A stretch of DNA of 59,708 nt from Pseudomonas nitroreducens TX1 (GTDB lineage Bacteria > Pseudomonadota > Gammaproteobacteria > Pseudomonadales > Pseudomonadaceae), in contig NZ_AMZB01000109.1 of assembly GCF_000313755.1 (NCBI RefSeq), positions 1 through 59,708 on the forward strand, written 5' to 3'. The notes under the pieces were generated by a model. The model saw only the letters and a list, made by a program, of their open reading frames with translations. It made no database searches and was not told the origin of the DNA. The translations under genes were made by a program, and so were the position numbers. The first letter of the stretch is position 1, and each line of letters starts with the position of its first letter. This document shows positions 38,619 to 47,079 of the stretch, in pieces.

Positions 38619-40606
38619 GCGGTCTTCCTCCGCCACCACCAGCCGCCCAGGGCAGCAAGCACCAACATGCCCCATACGCCCGGCTCCGGCGTACCGGGCA
38701 CTGTGCTGCCGATGGCGTTGTTGCTCACGCCCTGGGGCAACGGCAGCGGTTGATCGACTGTCTGGCTCGCCTGGGGATCAGGATCGCGCACCTGCTGGTC
38801 GACGGCGATGAACGAGGTGTAGGGCGTGAGCAGCTGGTAGGTGAGGCCGAGGTCGAGGATCTGCGAGCTGAACTCGAAACCACCGTCCAGCGCTTCCTGA
38901 TCCATCAGGCTGGCGAGGCGTTGGCGTGCCCACAGGTGAGCGAGCGCACCGCTGTTGTCGGTGAGGTTGCCGGCGCTGATCGGCAGCCGTACCTGGAACG
39001 GCCCGTCGGCGGCGTGGGCATCCAGGCGCAGTTCACCGCGTGGCTCGCCCTTCCACTTGCCGAACAGCACCAGTGGGCGGTTGGCGAACAGATCGGGCAG
39101 CTGCAGCGGTTCCACGTCGTAGACGTCGAGGCCGTCGAAGCGCGTCTGGATGCCCTTGAGCAGCGGGCTGTCGATCATCCGGCGGAAACGCTGGGCCGCC
39201 TTGCTCGCCTGCACATCATCGGTCACCACGAAGGGCTCGCCCTGCCCTGCCCGCGCCAGGCCTTCGATCAGGCTGCGGTTCACCGCGCTGCCGATGCCGA
39301 ACGCAAACAGATTGGCCTTGCTCAGGTTCTCGCGCACCAGCTTGTAGGCGCTGCTCTCGATGGTGACATAGCCGTCGGTGACCACCACGAAACTGCGCGA
39401 ACGTTCCGGGTCCGTCGGCATTGCCAGCGCTTCGCGCAGGGCCGGCATCAGCTCGGTGCCACCGGAGCCGACCTGGCTGTCCAGCAGGTCGATGGCAAGC
39501 CGGATGTTCTCGGGCGTGGCGGCCAGCGAACGGTCGGCCAGCTTGCGATTGTCGCCGGCGAACAGCAGCAGGTTGAAGGTATCGCTGGGACGCAGCCGGC
39601 CGATCAGGTCACGCAGCAGGGTCCTGGTGGTGTCCAGGGGGAAGCCGTTCATGGAGCCGGAGACATCGACCATGAAGACGTAGTCGCGCGGGACGATGAG
39701 TCGGGCATCCGGTGCGCGCGGGGGCGCGACCATGGCGAGGAAGAAATTCTCCTGCGCGCCGCGCGCGAGCAGCAGGCCGCTTTGAACGACCTCTCCACCG
39801 AGCTGGTAGTCGAGGATGAAATCGCGGTTGCCGGCGGTGTCGTCGTCGGCCGCTACGCGAGCGGTGGCGCGCTGGCCATCTCGCTGGATAGCCAGGGGAT
39901 GGGAGGGCGAGGCGATCTCGCCGATCTGCACCGGCGCCAGCAGTTCGACCTGCAGGGCGAATTTCGTGGCCGATGGCTGCCCTGCCGGCAGGTACGGCGA
40001 CTCGATCCACCGCTGCTGGCCGCTGCCGGACTCATGGCGACCGTTGTAGCGCGGCCCGACCACCGTTGGGAAGACGAACTGGAATTTCCCGTCGGTGGGC
40101 ACCAGCAGCTCGCTGTAGCGCAGCTCCACCTGCACCACGTCACCGGGGAGGATGTTGGCGACCTTCATCTGGAACACGTTCTCGCGCTCCTGCTCCAGTA
40201 GCGCGGCGGTCTTGCCGTCCTGCTTGGCCTGCTGGTACTCGGCCTTGGCCCTCTGCTTCTCGCGGATCTGCGCCTGGATCACGCGCTCGCCCAGGTGCAC
40301 GGTCATGCCGTGGACGGCGGCGCGGGTCGAGGCAGGGAACACGTAGCGCGCCTCCAGCGCCGTCTTGCCCTGGTTGCGGTACTCCTGGGTCACCGTGACT
40401 TCGGCGATGTTGCCCAGCACACGGGCATCCACGCGGGTTGCCTTGAGCGGCAGCGGATCGACCGCCGGGTCGGCGTTCTCGACGAAGAAATAGGGGCTGG
40501 AGCCGCTGTCATTCAAGGTGCGGTCGTCAGCGGCCAGCGCCGCCAGGCTGGCGCTCATCGCCAGCAGCAGCCAGCACAGCCGTGCAAGGAAGGTTGGGGT
40601 ACGCAT
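38615..40606 (-). CDS. VIT/VWA-domain exported protein with PEP-CTERM sorting signal
   Basis: The product has 663 residues. Residues 1-26 are a signal peptide. A VIT domain lies at about 50-175, and a von Willebrand A domain at about 305-480 with the metal-binding Asp-Val-Ser-Gly-Ser at 314-318 and Thr-Asp-Gly at 410-412. The C-terminus has Pro640-Glu641-Pro642, a hydrophobic helix (about 644-657) and a basic Arg-Arg-Lys end: a PEP-CTERM exosortase signal. The overall plan resembles inter-alpha-trypsin inhibitor heavy chain-like proteins and the 'marine proteobacterial sortase target' family. The start at 40606 has GGAG upstream. It is probably the dedicated substrate of the overlapping exosortase gene; function beyond surface display or adhesion is unknown. 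Confidence 0.88.
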   Translation of the reverse strand: MRTPTFLARLCWLLLAMSASLAALAADDRTLNDSGSSPYFFVENADPAVDPLPLKATRVDARVLGNIAEVTVTQEYRNQGKTALEARYVFPASTRAAVHGMTVHLGERVIQAQIREKQRAKAEYQQAKQDGKTAALLEQERENVFQMKVANILPGDVVQVELRYSELLVPTDGKFQFVFPTVVGPRYNGRHESGSGQQRWIESPYLPAGQPSATKFALQVELLAPVQIGEIASPSHPLAIQRDGQRATARVAADDDTAGNRDFILDYQLGGEVVQSGLLLARGAQENFFLAMVAPPRAPDARLIVPRDYVFMVDVSGSMNGFPLDTTRTLLRDLIGRLRPSDTFNLLLFAGDNRKLADRSLAATPENIRLAIDLLDSQVGSGGTELMPALREALAMPTDPERSRSFVVVTDGYVTIESSAYKLVRENLSKANLFAFGIGSAVNRSLIEGLARAGQGEPFVVTDDVQASKAAQRFRRMIDSPLLKGIQTRFDGLDVYDVEPLQLPDLFANRPLVLFGKWKGEPRGELRLDAHAADGPFQVRLPISAGNLTDNSGALAHLWARQRLASLMDQEALDGGFEFSSQILDLGLTYQLLTPYTSFIAVDQQVRDPDPQASQTVDQPLPLPQGVSNNAIGSTVPGTPEPGVWGMLVLAALGGWWWRRKTA

Positions 40607-40763
40607 CGCGGGCCTCCGGGCCAGTGGATCGAATGGCCGCAGGTTGCGCGCGCGCCGTGGGCGCAATGTGCTCGCAGGGTGGAGATTGTGTGGAGCCTCG
40701 ATGGCGCCCGAAATGCCGGCGCGAGCGGCTACAATGGCCGCCATCTGCTTGAAGGAGTTTTCC

Positions 40764-41651
40764 GTGGAGAAATTCAAGGGCGCACTGGTGGTGGGCTTCC
40801 TGCGGTTGTTCGCCATGCTGCCGTGGCGCGCGGTGGGCGCATTGGGCGCCGGTATCGGCTGGCTGATGTGGAAGCTGCCCAACCGGTCCCGCGAGATCGT
40901 GCGGATCAACCTGTCGCACTGCTTCCCCGAGCTGTCCGAGGCGGAGCTGGAGAAACTGGTGGGCCAGAGCCTGATGGACATCGGCCGCACGCTGACCGAA
41001 AGCGCCTGTGCCTGGATGTGGTCGCCGCAGAAGTCGCTGCAGTACATCCGCGAAGTGGAAGGCATGGAGGTGCTGGAAGACGCGCTGGCCTCCGGCGACG
41101 GCCTGGTCGGCATCACCAGCCACCTGGGCAACTGGGAAGTGCTCAACCACTTCTACTGCTCCTATGCCAAGCCGATCATTTTCTACCGCCCGCCCAAGCT
41201 CAAGGCGGTGGATGAATTGCTGAAGAAGCAACGCGTGCAGTTGGGCAACCGTGTCGCGCCCTCGACGCCCGAAGGCATCAAGAGCGTGATCAAGGAAGTG
41301 AAGAACGGCGGCTGCGTCGGCATTCCCTGCGACCCGGAGCCGGACCTGGGCTCGGGGCTGTTCGTGCCCTACCTGGGCACCACGGCGCTGACCAGCAAGT
41401 TCGTGCCCTCGCTGCTGTCGCGCGGCAAGGCCCGGGGTGTGTTCTTCCATGCCGTGCGCCTGCCCGATGGCAGCGGCTACAAGGTGATCCTCGAAGCCGC
41501 GCCGGCGGACATGTACGACAAGGACATGGAAGTATCGGTCGCCGCACTCAGCCGCGAGCTGGCCAAGTACGTGCGCGCCTACCCCAGTCAGTACATGTGG
41601 ACCATGAAGCGCTTCAAGAAGCGGCCTGAGGGCGAGGCTCGCTGGTACTGA
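40764..41651 (+). CDS. htrB: HtrB/LpxL-type lipid A secondary acyltransferase
   Basis: This inner-membrane enzyme adds a secondary laurate-type chain to lipid A. The start is a GTG at 40764, with AAGGAG seven bases upstream, giving 295 residues. One N-terminal hydrophobic segment precedes the catalytic His-X4-Glu in Ser-His-Leu-Gly-Asn-Trp-Glu. It matches PA0011 (htrB) of P. aeruginosa in size and position, but it is separated here from tag by the exosortase pair. A -10-like TACAAT lies at 40730-40735. Confidence 0.92.
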   Translation: MEKFKGALVVGFLRLFAMLPWRAVGALGAGIGWLMWKLPNRSREIVRINLSHCFPELSEAELEKLVGQSLMDIGRTLTESACAWMWSPQKSLQYIREVEGMEVLEDALASGDGLVGITSHLGNWEVLNHFYCSYAKPIIFYRPPKLKAVDELLKKQRVQLGNRVAPSTPEGIKSVIKEVKNGGCVGIPCDPEPDLGSGLFVPYLGTTALTSKFVPSLLSRGKARGVFFHAVRLPDGSGYKVILEAAPADMYDKDMEVSVAALSRELAKYVRAYPSQYMWTMKRFKKRPEGEARWY

Positions 41652-41741
41652 ATCCATCCGTGACGGTGTTGCCGGCGGCTCCCGAAACAGCTTTGTTTCC
41701 ATACATCAGCGTCGTCTGCTCATAATCCAGGAATAACTCCC

Positions 41742-43055
41742 ATGCTCGGCCTGCCGACCACCGCCACCGCGCCGTTCTGTCCCTCGGAAGTCAAAGGCAG
41801 CATCCGGGTCGCGGCCAGCGCGCCCTTGTGGAAGCGCATCCTGCAGTTCGCCGGCCCCGGCCTGCTGGTCTCCATCGGCTACATGGACCCGGGCAACTGG
41901 GCCACCGCCATCGAAGCCGGCTCGGGCTTCGGCTACCAGTTGCTGTTCGTGGTGTTGCTGTCCAGCCTCGCGGGTATGGTCCTGCAGTGCCTGGCGATGC
42001 GCCTGGGCATCGTCACCGGCCAGGACCTGGCGCAGCTCTCGCGCAGCCGCTACAGCCTGGGCGGTGCGCGCCTGCAATGGCTGCTGGCGGAACTCTCGAT
42101 CGTCGCCACGGATCTCGCCGAAGTGCTCGGCTGCGCCCTCGCCTTCCACCTGTTGCTGGGCGTCGACCTGGTCACCGGCGTGATCCTCACCGCCTTCGAC
42201 ACGCTCATCGTGCTTGGCTTGAAGGGCCAGCGCTTCCGCCACCTGGAAGCGATCATGCTCGGCCTGATCGTCACCATCAGCGGCTGCTACCTGGTCGAGC
42301 TGATCCTCATCAAGCCCTACTGGCCCGACGTTGCCGCCGGCTTCCTGCCCAGCTGGGATGCGGTCACCCAGCGCGAGCCGCTGTACCTGGCGATCGGCAT
42401 CCTCGGTGCCACGGTGATGCCGCACAACCTCTACCTGCACTCCTCCATCGTGCAGACACGGCAGGTCAGCGGCAGTAACGGCAAGGCCGCGGCGATCCGC
42501 CTGACGCGCATCGACACCGTGGTCTCGCTGAGCCTCGCGCTGCTGATCAACGCCGCCATCCTGATCCTCGCCGCCGCGGCCTTCCATGAGACCGGCCATA
42601 CCGGCGTCACTGAAATTCAGGACGCCTACCGCCTGCTCGAACCGCTGGTGGGCACTGGCCTGGCGGCGATCCTGTTTGGTGTTGCGTTGCTCGCCTCCGG
42701 GCAGAGTTCCACCTTCACCGGTACCATCGCCGGGCAGGTGATCATGGAAGGCTTCCTGCAGATGAAGATTCCCTGCTGGCAACGCCGCCTGATCACCCGT
42801 GCGCTGGCGTTGATCCCGGCGCTGATTGGCGTGGTGATGCTGGGCGACAAGGCAATCGGCAAGCTGCTGGTGCTCAGCCAGGTGGTGCTCAGCCTGCAAC
42901 TGCCCTTCGCGCTGTGGCCGCTGATCCGCTTCACCAGCGATCGCGCGTTGATGGGCGAGTTCGTCAACAGCCTGTTCACCCGCGTACTGGCCTGGACCTT
43001 GTTCTGCGTCATCGGCGCCGCCAATCTCTGGCTGCTCGCGCAACTGCTGGCTTGA
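41742..43055 (+). CDS. mntH: Nramp-family divalent metal transporter (MntH-like)
   Basis: MntH-type proteins import Mn2+ (and Fe2+) with protons. The 437 residues have about eleven membrane helices. The metal-site motifs are present: Asp-Pro-Gly-Asn at 49-52 in helix 1 and Met-Pro-His-Asn-Leu-Tyr-Leu-His-Ser in helix 6. AGGAATAACTCCC provides a ribosome site ahead of the ATG. It is absent from this place in P. aeruginosa, where htrB is next to the PilZ gene, so it may be an insertion. No MntR or Fur box was recognised upstream. Confidence 0.88.
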   Translation: MLGLPTTATAPFCPSEVKGSIRVAASAPLWKRILQFAGPGLLVSIGYMDPGNWATAIEAGSGFGYQLLFVVLLSSLAGMVLQCLAMRLGIVTGQDLAQLSRSRYSLGGARLQWLLAELSIVATDLAEVLGCALAFHLLLGVDLVTGVILTAFDTLIVLGLKGQRFRHLEAIMLGLIVTISGCYLVELILIKPYWPDVAAGFLPSWDAVTQREPLYLAIGILGATVMPHNLYLHSSIVQTRQVSGSNGKAAAIRLTRIDTVVSLSLALLINAAILILAAAAFHETGHTGVTEIQDAYRLLEPLVGTGLAAILFGVALLASGQSSTFTGTIAGQVIMEGFLQMKIPCWQRRLITRALALIPALIGVVMLGDKAIGKLLVLSQVVLSLQLPFALWPLIRFTSDRALMGEFVNSLFTRVLAWTLFCVIGAANLWLLAQLLA

Positions 43056-43112
43056 CCTGACCGATGGGTTTGAGGCCCATTAGTGCGCTGACATTCAGGA
43101 CGGATGCCATTC

Positions 43113-43379
43113 ATGTCGAACCAAAGGCAATACCCGCGTACCCCGATGAAATGCCGGATCAAGGTCAGCCATTCCAGCTTCGGCGATGTGTTCGGCCATA
43201 CCCGTGATCTGTCCGATGGCGGTGTCTACGTGCGCCACGAAGTGCTCGCCGCGCTGCCCGCCGGTACCCGGGTTACCGGTCAGGTGCAGGACATGCCCTT
43301 CGATGCGCCGATCCTGGAGATGGAAGTCATGCGCACCGACGCCGAGGGCGCGGGATTCCGTTTCGTCGGCAACGCCTGA
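43113..43379 (+). CDS. PilZ-domain c-di-GMP-binding protein
   Basis: The 88-residue single-domain protein carries both PilZ ligand motifs: Arg-X3-Arg (Arg-Gln-Tyr-Pro-Arg near residue 5) and Asp-X-Ser-X2-Gly (Asp-Leu-Ser-Asp-Gly-Gly). It should bind cyclic di-GMP and act on a partner by contact. The ATG at 43113 is preferred over 43104 because AGGACGG then lies nine bases upstream. It corresponds to PA0012 in position. Confidence 0.88.
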   Translation: MSNQRQYPRTPMKCRIKVSHSSFGDVFGHTRDLSDGGVYVRHEVLAALPAGTRVTGQVQDMPFDAPILEMEVMRTDAEGAGFRFVGNA

Positions 43380-43467
43380 GAAACCTTCCCGGAATCGGCT
43401 CTTCGTAGGGCCGAGGGGCGCCCGGCCCTTGCTAGCGAACAGACCCGGCTGCGAGGTTGAGGTTTCC

Positions 43468-43536
43468 GTAGGAGCGGAGCTTCTCCGCGAAATCCTTCCG
43501 CATTTACCGTTTTTCGCGGAGAAGCTCCGCTCCTAC
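43468..43536. repeat. REPIN 1 (paired REP palindrome)
   Basis: Two perfect 25-bp inverted arms (43468-43492 and 43512-43536) enclose a 19-base spacer. The outer ends are GTAGGAGC/GCTCCTAC and the inner palindrome is GGAGAAGCTCC-like, as in Pseudomonas REP doublets. It lies between the PilZ gene and ehuA and may help end both transcripts. Confidence 0.9.
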
Positions 43537-43568
43537 AAGAGCAGATGGCTTCCTCCCGATGTGCAGGC

Positions 43569-44426
43569 TTAATTAGCCTCGTTCACCGCACTCAGGAAGG
43601 CCCTTGTCCGCTCGTGCTTCGGGTTGCCGAAGAACTGCTGCGGGCTGCCCTGCTCGAGGATGTTGCCCTGGTGGAAGAAGCACACACGGTCGGCGAATTC
43701 ACGTGCGAAGCCCATCTGGTGGGTGACCATGAGCATGGTCAGGTTGTGTTCGGCGCCCAGCTTGCGCACGACGTTGAGCACTTCGCCGCACAGCTCCGGG
43801 TCCAGCGCCGAGGTCACCTCGTCGAACAGCATCACCTTGGGGCGCATCGCCAGTGCGCGGGCGATGGCCACGCGCTGTTGCTGACCGCCGGATAGCTGCG
43901 AGGGATAGTGGTCCAGCTTGCTGCCCAGGCCAACCATTTCCAGCAGTTCCACCGCGCGCTCGCGGGCTTCATTACGGTGCATGCCGAGCACCTGCACCGG
44001 CGCCTCCATCACATTGCGCAGCGCGCTCATGTGCGGGAACAGGTTGAAGCACTGGAACACCATGCCGATCTTGCTGCGTACCTTGCGCACATGGCTTTCC
44101 GGCGCACGCACCAGCGAATCGTTGCGCTTGAGATGGGTCAGCGGTTCGCCATCGACTTCGATCAGGCCGCTGTCGATGGTCTCCAGGGTCATCAGCGCGC
44201 GGAGCAGGGTGGACTTGCCCGAGCCGCTGGGGCCGATGATGGCGACCTTCTCGTTGGCGCCCACTTCCAGATTGAGGTCCTTGAGCACGCTGAAACTGCC
44301 GTAGCTCTTGCACACGTTGCGGAAGCTGACCATGGGTTGCACGGTCTGGGCGCGCGCTGCGGGCGCATCCTGGGTGGCCACACGAGGGGCCATCGGCCCG
44401 GCAGCTTGCAGGGAGTGAACGGTCAT
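43569..44426 (-). CDS. ehuA: ectoine/hydroxyectoine ABC transporter ATPase (EhuA)
   Basis: EhuA powers import of ectoines through EhuCD. The 285 residues carry Walker A GPSGSGKST at 65-73, the signature Leu-Ser-Gly-Gly-Gln at 178-182 and Walker B Val-Met-Leu-Phe-Asp-Glu at 198-203, with the switch His in Thr-His-Gln. The start at 44426 is chosen for its GGAGG; an ATG at 44453 that overlaps the ehuD stop would add nine residues. The assignment to ectoine rests on the neighbouring catabolic genes; by sequence alone it is a polar-amino-acid-type ATPase. Confidence 0.85.
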   Translation of the reverse strand: MTVHSLQAAGPMAPRVATQDAPAARAQTVQPMVSFRNVCKSYGSFSVLKDLNLEVGANEKVAIIGPSGSGKSTLLRALMTLETIDSGLIEVDGEPLTHLKRNDSLVRAPESHVRKVRSKIGMVFQCFNLFPHMSALRNVMEAPVQVLGMHRNEARERAVELLEMVGLGSKLDHYPSQLSGGQQQRVAIARALAMRPKVMLFDEVTSALDPELCGEVLNVVRKLGAEHNLTMLMVTHQMGFAREFADRVCFFHQGNILEQGSPQQFFGNPKHERTRAFLSAVNEAN

Positions 44427-44449
44427 CGGTTTTCCTCCGGAAGAATCAG

Positions 44450-45109
44450 TCATGGCAGCGCCGTGCGTTTTTCCACCTGGCGCACGACGCTGGCCAGGCT
44501 GATGGAGATGAGCAGGAAGAACACCCCGACCAGGGTGATCGGTTCCAGGTAGCGGAAGCTGTCGGAACCGATGTTCTTCGCCTGCTGCATGATTTCCACC
44601 ACCGTGATCGCCGAGAGCACCGGGGTGTCCTTGAACATGGCGATCAGGTAGTTGCCCAGTGCTGGCAGCACCGGGCGGATGGCCTGGGGCAGGATCACCT
44701 CGCGGTAGGCCTTGAAGGGCGAGAAGTTCAGTGCAGTGACCGCCTCCCACTGGCCGCGCGGCACCGCCTCCAGGCCGGCGCGGTAGACCTCGGCGGTGTA
44801 GCAGGCGTAGTGCAGGGCGATACCCAGGGTGCCGGCCACCAGCGCGGTCATGCTCAGCCCGTAGAGCGGTAGCACGTAGAACAGGAAGTACACCTGGATC
44901 AGCAGCGGCGTGCTGCGGATGAATTCGATCAGCCAGGCCGCCGGCCAAGACAGCCACGCGTGCCGGCTGCGCCGGGCGATGGCGAAGAGCAGGCCGAGCA
45001 CCACGGCCAGGGCGAAGCCCACCAGGGTAATGGCAATGGTGCGCAGCGAGGCGTGCAGCAGTTGCGGCAGGATCTGCCAGGCGAAATCCCAATCGAAGAG
45101 TTTCATCAC
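44450..45109 (-). CDS. ehuD: ectoine ABC transporter permease (EhuD)
   Basis: This 219-residue inner-membrane permease of the His/Glu/Gln/Arg (HisMQ) family has about five helices and the ATPase-contact loop Glu-Ala-x-x-Ala-Leu-x-x-Ser-Pro-x-x-Ala-Tyr-Arg-x-Val-Ile-Leu-Pro-Gln. Its start overlaps the ehuC stop by four bases (ATGA). It pairs with EhuC to form the channel. Confidence 0.86.
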   Translation of the reverse strand: MMKLFDWDFAWQILPQLLHASLRTIAITLVGFALAVVLGLLFAIARRSRHAWLSWPAAWLIEFIRSTPLLIQVYFLFYVLPLYGLSMTALVAGTLGIALHYACYTAEVYRAGLEAVPRGQWEAVTALNFSPFKAYREVILPQAIRPVLPALGNYLIAMFKDTPVLSAITVVEIMQQAKNIGSDSFRYLEPITLVGVFFLLISISLASVVRQVEKRTALP

Positions 45110-45762
45110 AGGCCTCCGTGGATGCGGCCGTGCCCCAGCCAGCGCTCCAGGCGCCGCATGAGGAAGACGATGACCTGGGCCATCACGAAATACAGCACCA
45201 GGGTGAGGGCGAAGATCTTCATGGTCTCGAAGGTCGCCTGGTCCAGCTGGCGCGCGCGGAAGGTCAGGTCCGACAGGGTGATCAGCGACACCAGCGAGGT
45301 GTTCTTCAGCAACTCGATCAGCAGGTTGGTGCCCGGTGGAATCGCGCAGAGCAGCGCCTGCGGCAGGATGATCCGGCGGAAGCGCGTCAGCGGCATCATG
45401 TTCAGCGCCAGCGCCGCTTCATACTGCCCCTTGGGCACCGAGCCTATGGCGCCGCGCATCACCTCGGCGCCATAGGCGCCGATGTGCAGGCCCAGGCCGA
45501 TGATCGCCACGCTGTAGGCGCTCATCTGAAGATTGAAAGGGGGCAGCGGCAGCACGAAGTACAGCCAGAACAACTGCACCAGTAGCGAGGTGCCGCGGAA
45601 CAGCTCGATGTAGGCGATGGATACCCAGCGCACCGCCGGCCACGGCGAGAGGCGTCCGAGCGCGGCGATGATGGCGGCTGCAACCGCCAGCAGGGAGCCG
45701 AAGACGGTCACCTGGACGGTGATCCAGGCGCCCTCCAGCAGCAGAGGAAGTAATTCACCCAT
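45106..45762 (-). CDS. ehuC: ectoine ABC transporter permease (EhuC)
   Basis: This 218-residue permease of the same HisMQ family has about five membrane helices and the conserved loop Glu-Ala-Ala-Leu-Ala-Leu-Asn-Met-Met-Pro with Ile-Ile-Leu-Pro-Gln. It lies 77 bases downstream of ehuB and is coupled to ehuD. Confidence 0.86.
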   Translation of the reverse strand: MGELLPLLLEGAWITVQVTVFGSLLAVAAAIIAALGRLSPWPAVRWVSIAYIELFRGTSLLVQLFWLYFVLPLPPFNLQMSAYSVAIIGLGLHIGAYGAEVMRGAIGSVPKGQYEAALALNMMPLTRFRRIILPQALLCAIPPGTNLLIELLKNTSLVSLITLSDLTFRARQLDQATFETMKIFALTLVLYFVMAQVIVFLMRRLERWLGHGRIHGGL

Positions 45763-45839
45763 GGTGCGTATCCCGTAACGACGGATTCCACGGAACGGCC
45801 GACCGAGCGCGGCCTAGGGCAGGCGCGCGCCCGTGACGG

Positions 45840-46694
45840 TCACTGTTTGCAAAGCTCGGCAGCGGTCTTGTCGGTGACGTTGGACGTGTCGAAGCCGAAC
45901 GGTTTCACTGTTGCCAGGTGCTCGGCGCCGCCCAGCCAGCCCTTGAGCTGCTGGTTCACCGCGTCGCGCAGGTCCTTGTCTTCGGGACGGAAGGCCAGGG
46001 CGCCATAACCGATGTGCGAAGGGTCGTCCTTGAAGTCGGTGACGGCTTCCACCGAATCGCCGCCCTTCGCCGCGAGGCCCTTCATGGTCAGCGCAGTGCC
46101 GACGCTGGCGTCGGCGCGGCCGGCGCGCACGGCCTGCAGCTGCGCGGTGGTGTCGGGCACCTGGACGATCTGCTCTTCCGCCACGCCTTCGGCGCGGGCG
46201 TAGCCCATCTCGGCGGTGCCGGACATGATCGCCAGCTTGACCTCCGGGTTGTTCTTCACGTCGGCGTAGCTGTGCAGGTTCTTCGGGTTGCCCTTCTTCA
46301 CCAGCAAGCTGTCGGGAATCTGATAGTGCGGATCGGTGAAGATCACCTGCTGGCAGCGCGGCGGGGTGATGTACATGCCGGCGGCGATCACATCGAAGCG
46401 CCCGGCGCGCAGACCAGGGATCAGCGCGCCCCATTCGGTGAGCACCGGCTCGATCTTCTTCACACCCATTTTCGTGAAGATCTGCGTGGCGATTTCCGGG
46501 GATTCACCGGTGACCTTGCCGGAGGTTTCGGTAAAAGCGAATGGCGCTTCGTTGGCGTAGCCAATGCGCACGGTGCCGGTGCTCTTGATGCGCTCGAGGG
46601 AGGTCTCGGCGTAACTGCCGGCACTGGCCAGCGCGCAGGCGGCGAGGGTGCAGGCAAGGCTCAGGCGGCGCAGGAAAACAGGGGCGGTACTCAT
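45840..46694 (-). CDS. ehuB: ectoine/hydroxyectoine periplasmic binding protein (EhuB)
   Basis: EhuB captures ectoines in the periplasm. From the ATG at 46694 (AGGAGAT seven bases upstream) it has 284 residues with a signal peptide to about residue 29 (ending Ser-Tyr-Ala-Glu). The mature part is a bacterial solute-binding family 3 fold with Arg-Ile-Gly-Tyr-Ala-Asn-Glu-Ala-Pro-Phe-Ala-Phe, which holds aromatic residues likely to line the cation cage. It heads the leftward ehuBCDA operon, divergent from enuR. Confidence 0.87.
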   Translation of the reverse strand: MSTAPVFLRRLSLACTLAACALASAGSYAETSLERIKSTGTVRIGYANEAPFAFTETSGKVTGESPEIATQIFTKMGVKKIEPVLTEWGALIPGLRAGRFDVIAAGMYITPPRCQQVIFTDPHYQIPDSLLVKKGNPKNLHSYADVKNNPEVKLAIMSGTAEMGYARAEGVAEEQIVQVPDTTAQLQAVRAGRADASVGTALTMKGLAAKGGDSVEAVTDFKDDPSHIGYGALAFRPEDKDLRDAVNQQLKGWLGGAEHLATVKPFGFDTSNVTDKTAAELCKQ

Positions 46695-47079
46695 CTTCGG
46701 ATCTCCTGATCTTCGCTTGCCGAACGCGGTGGGCGTGCGGCGATGGATGGCAGGTAGCAATGTCGTACGACTGTTGTTCTTGTAGGTCGGGCCCCGGTGG
46801 AGCCTTCCGAAGTTCTCTCGCCGGCGGGAAACACCAGCTGGACGCCAGACTAAGTCGGCGGGCCTTGCGGCTGTTCCTGATCGACAACCCCGCGGCGGGA
46901 AAAAGCCACCGTCGCGATGAACGCAGCCGAAGGTTTTTTCTGCGCGGGCCTGACAATGCGGTTCGGTGTCCTGCACCCGAGGATACAAAAGGGGTCGAAG
47001 TGCCGACATTGCACTAGGACAATTGCCGCCGGTGTGCGGGTCCGTCACTCTGGACGCCTGACCAGACGGAGCGCTGAAG
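46695..47079. promoter_or_regulatory. divergent ehuB/enuR control region
   Basis: The 385 bases hold no gene. They must contain the outward promoters of ehuBCDA and of enuR. A TACAAA-type -10 is possible at about 46984-46989 for enuR. I could not identify a convincing repeated EnuR operator by eye. Confidence 0.5.

Noticed and set aside
39104-39119. Third parS site in the VIT/VWA gene (GGTTCCACGTCG)
   Set aside because: Only the left half matches the parS palindrome; the right half does not.
40607-41146. N-terminal extension of the VIT/VWA protein back to 41146
   Set aside because: The extra 180 residues are low-complexity antisense of htrB; the ATG at 40606 has a ribosome site and a clean signal peptide.
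44427-45092. Longer ehuA reading that would fuse it to sequence over ehuD
   Set aside because: The extra part is an out-of-frame shadow of ehuD. ATPase homology starts well after the ATG at 44426.
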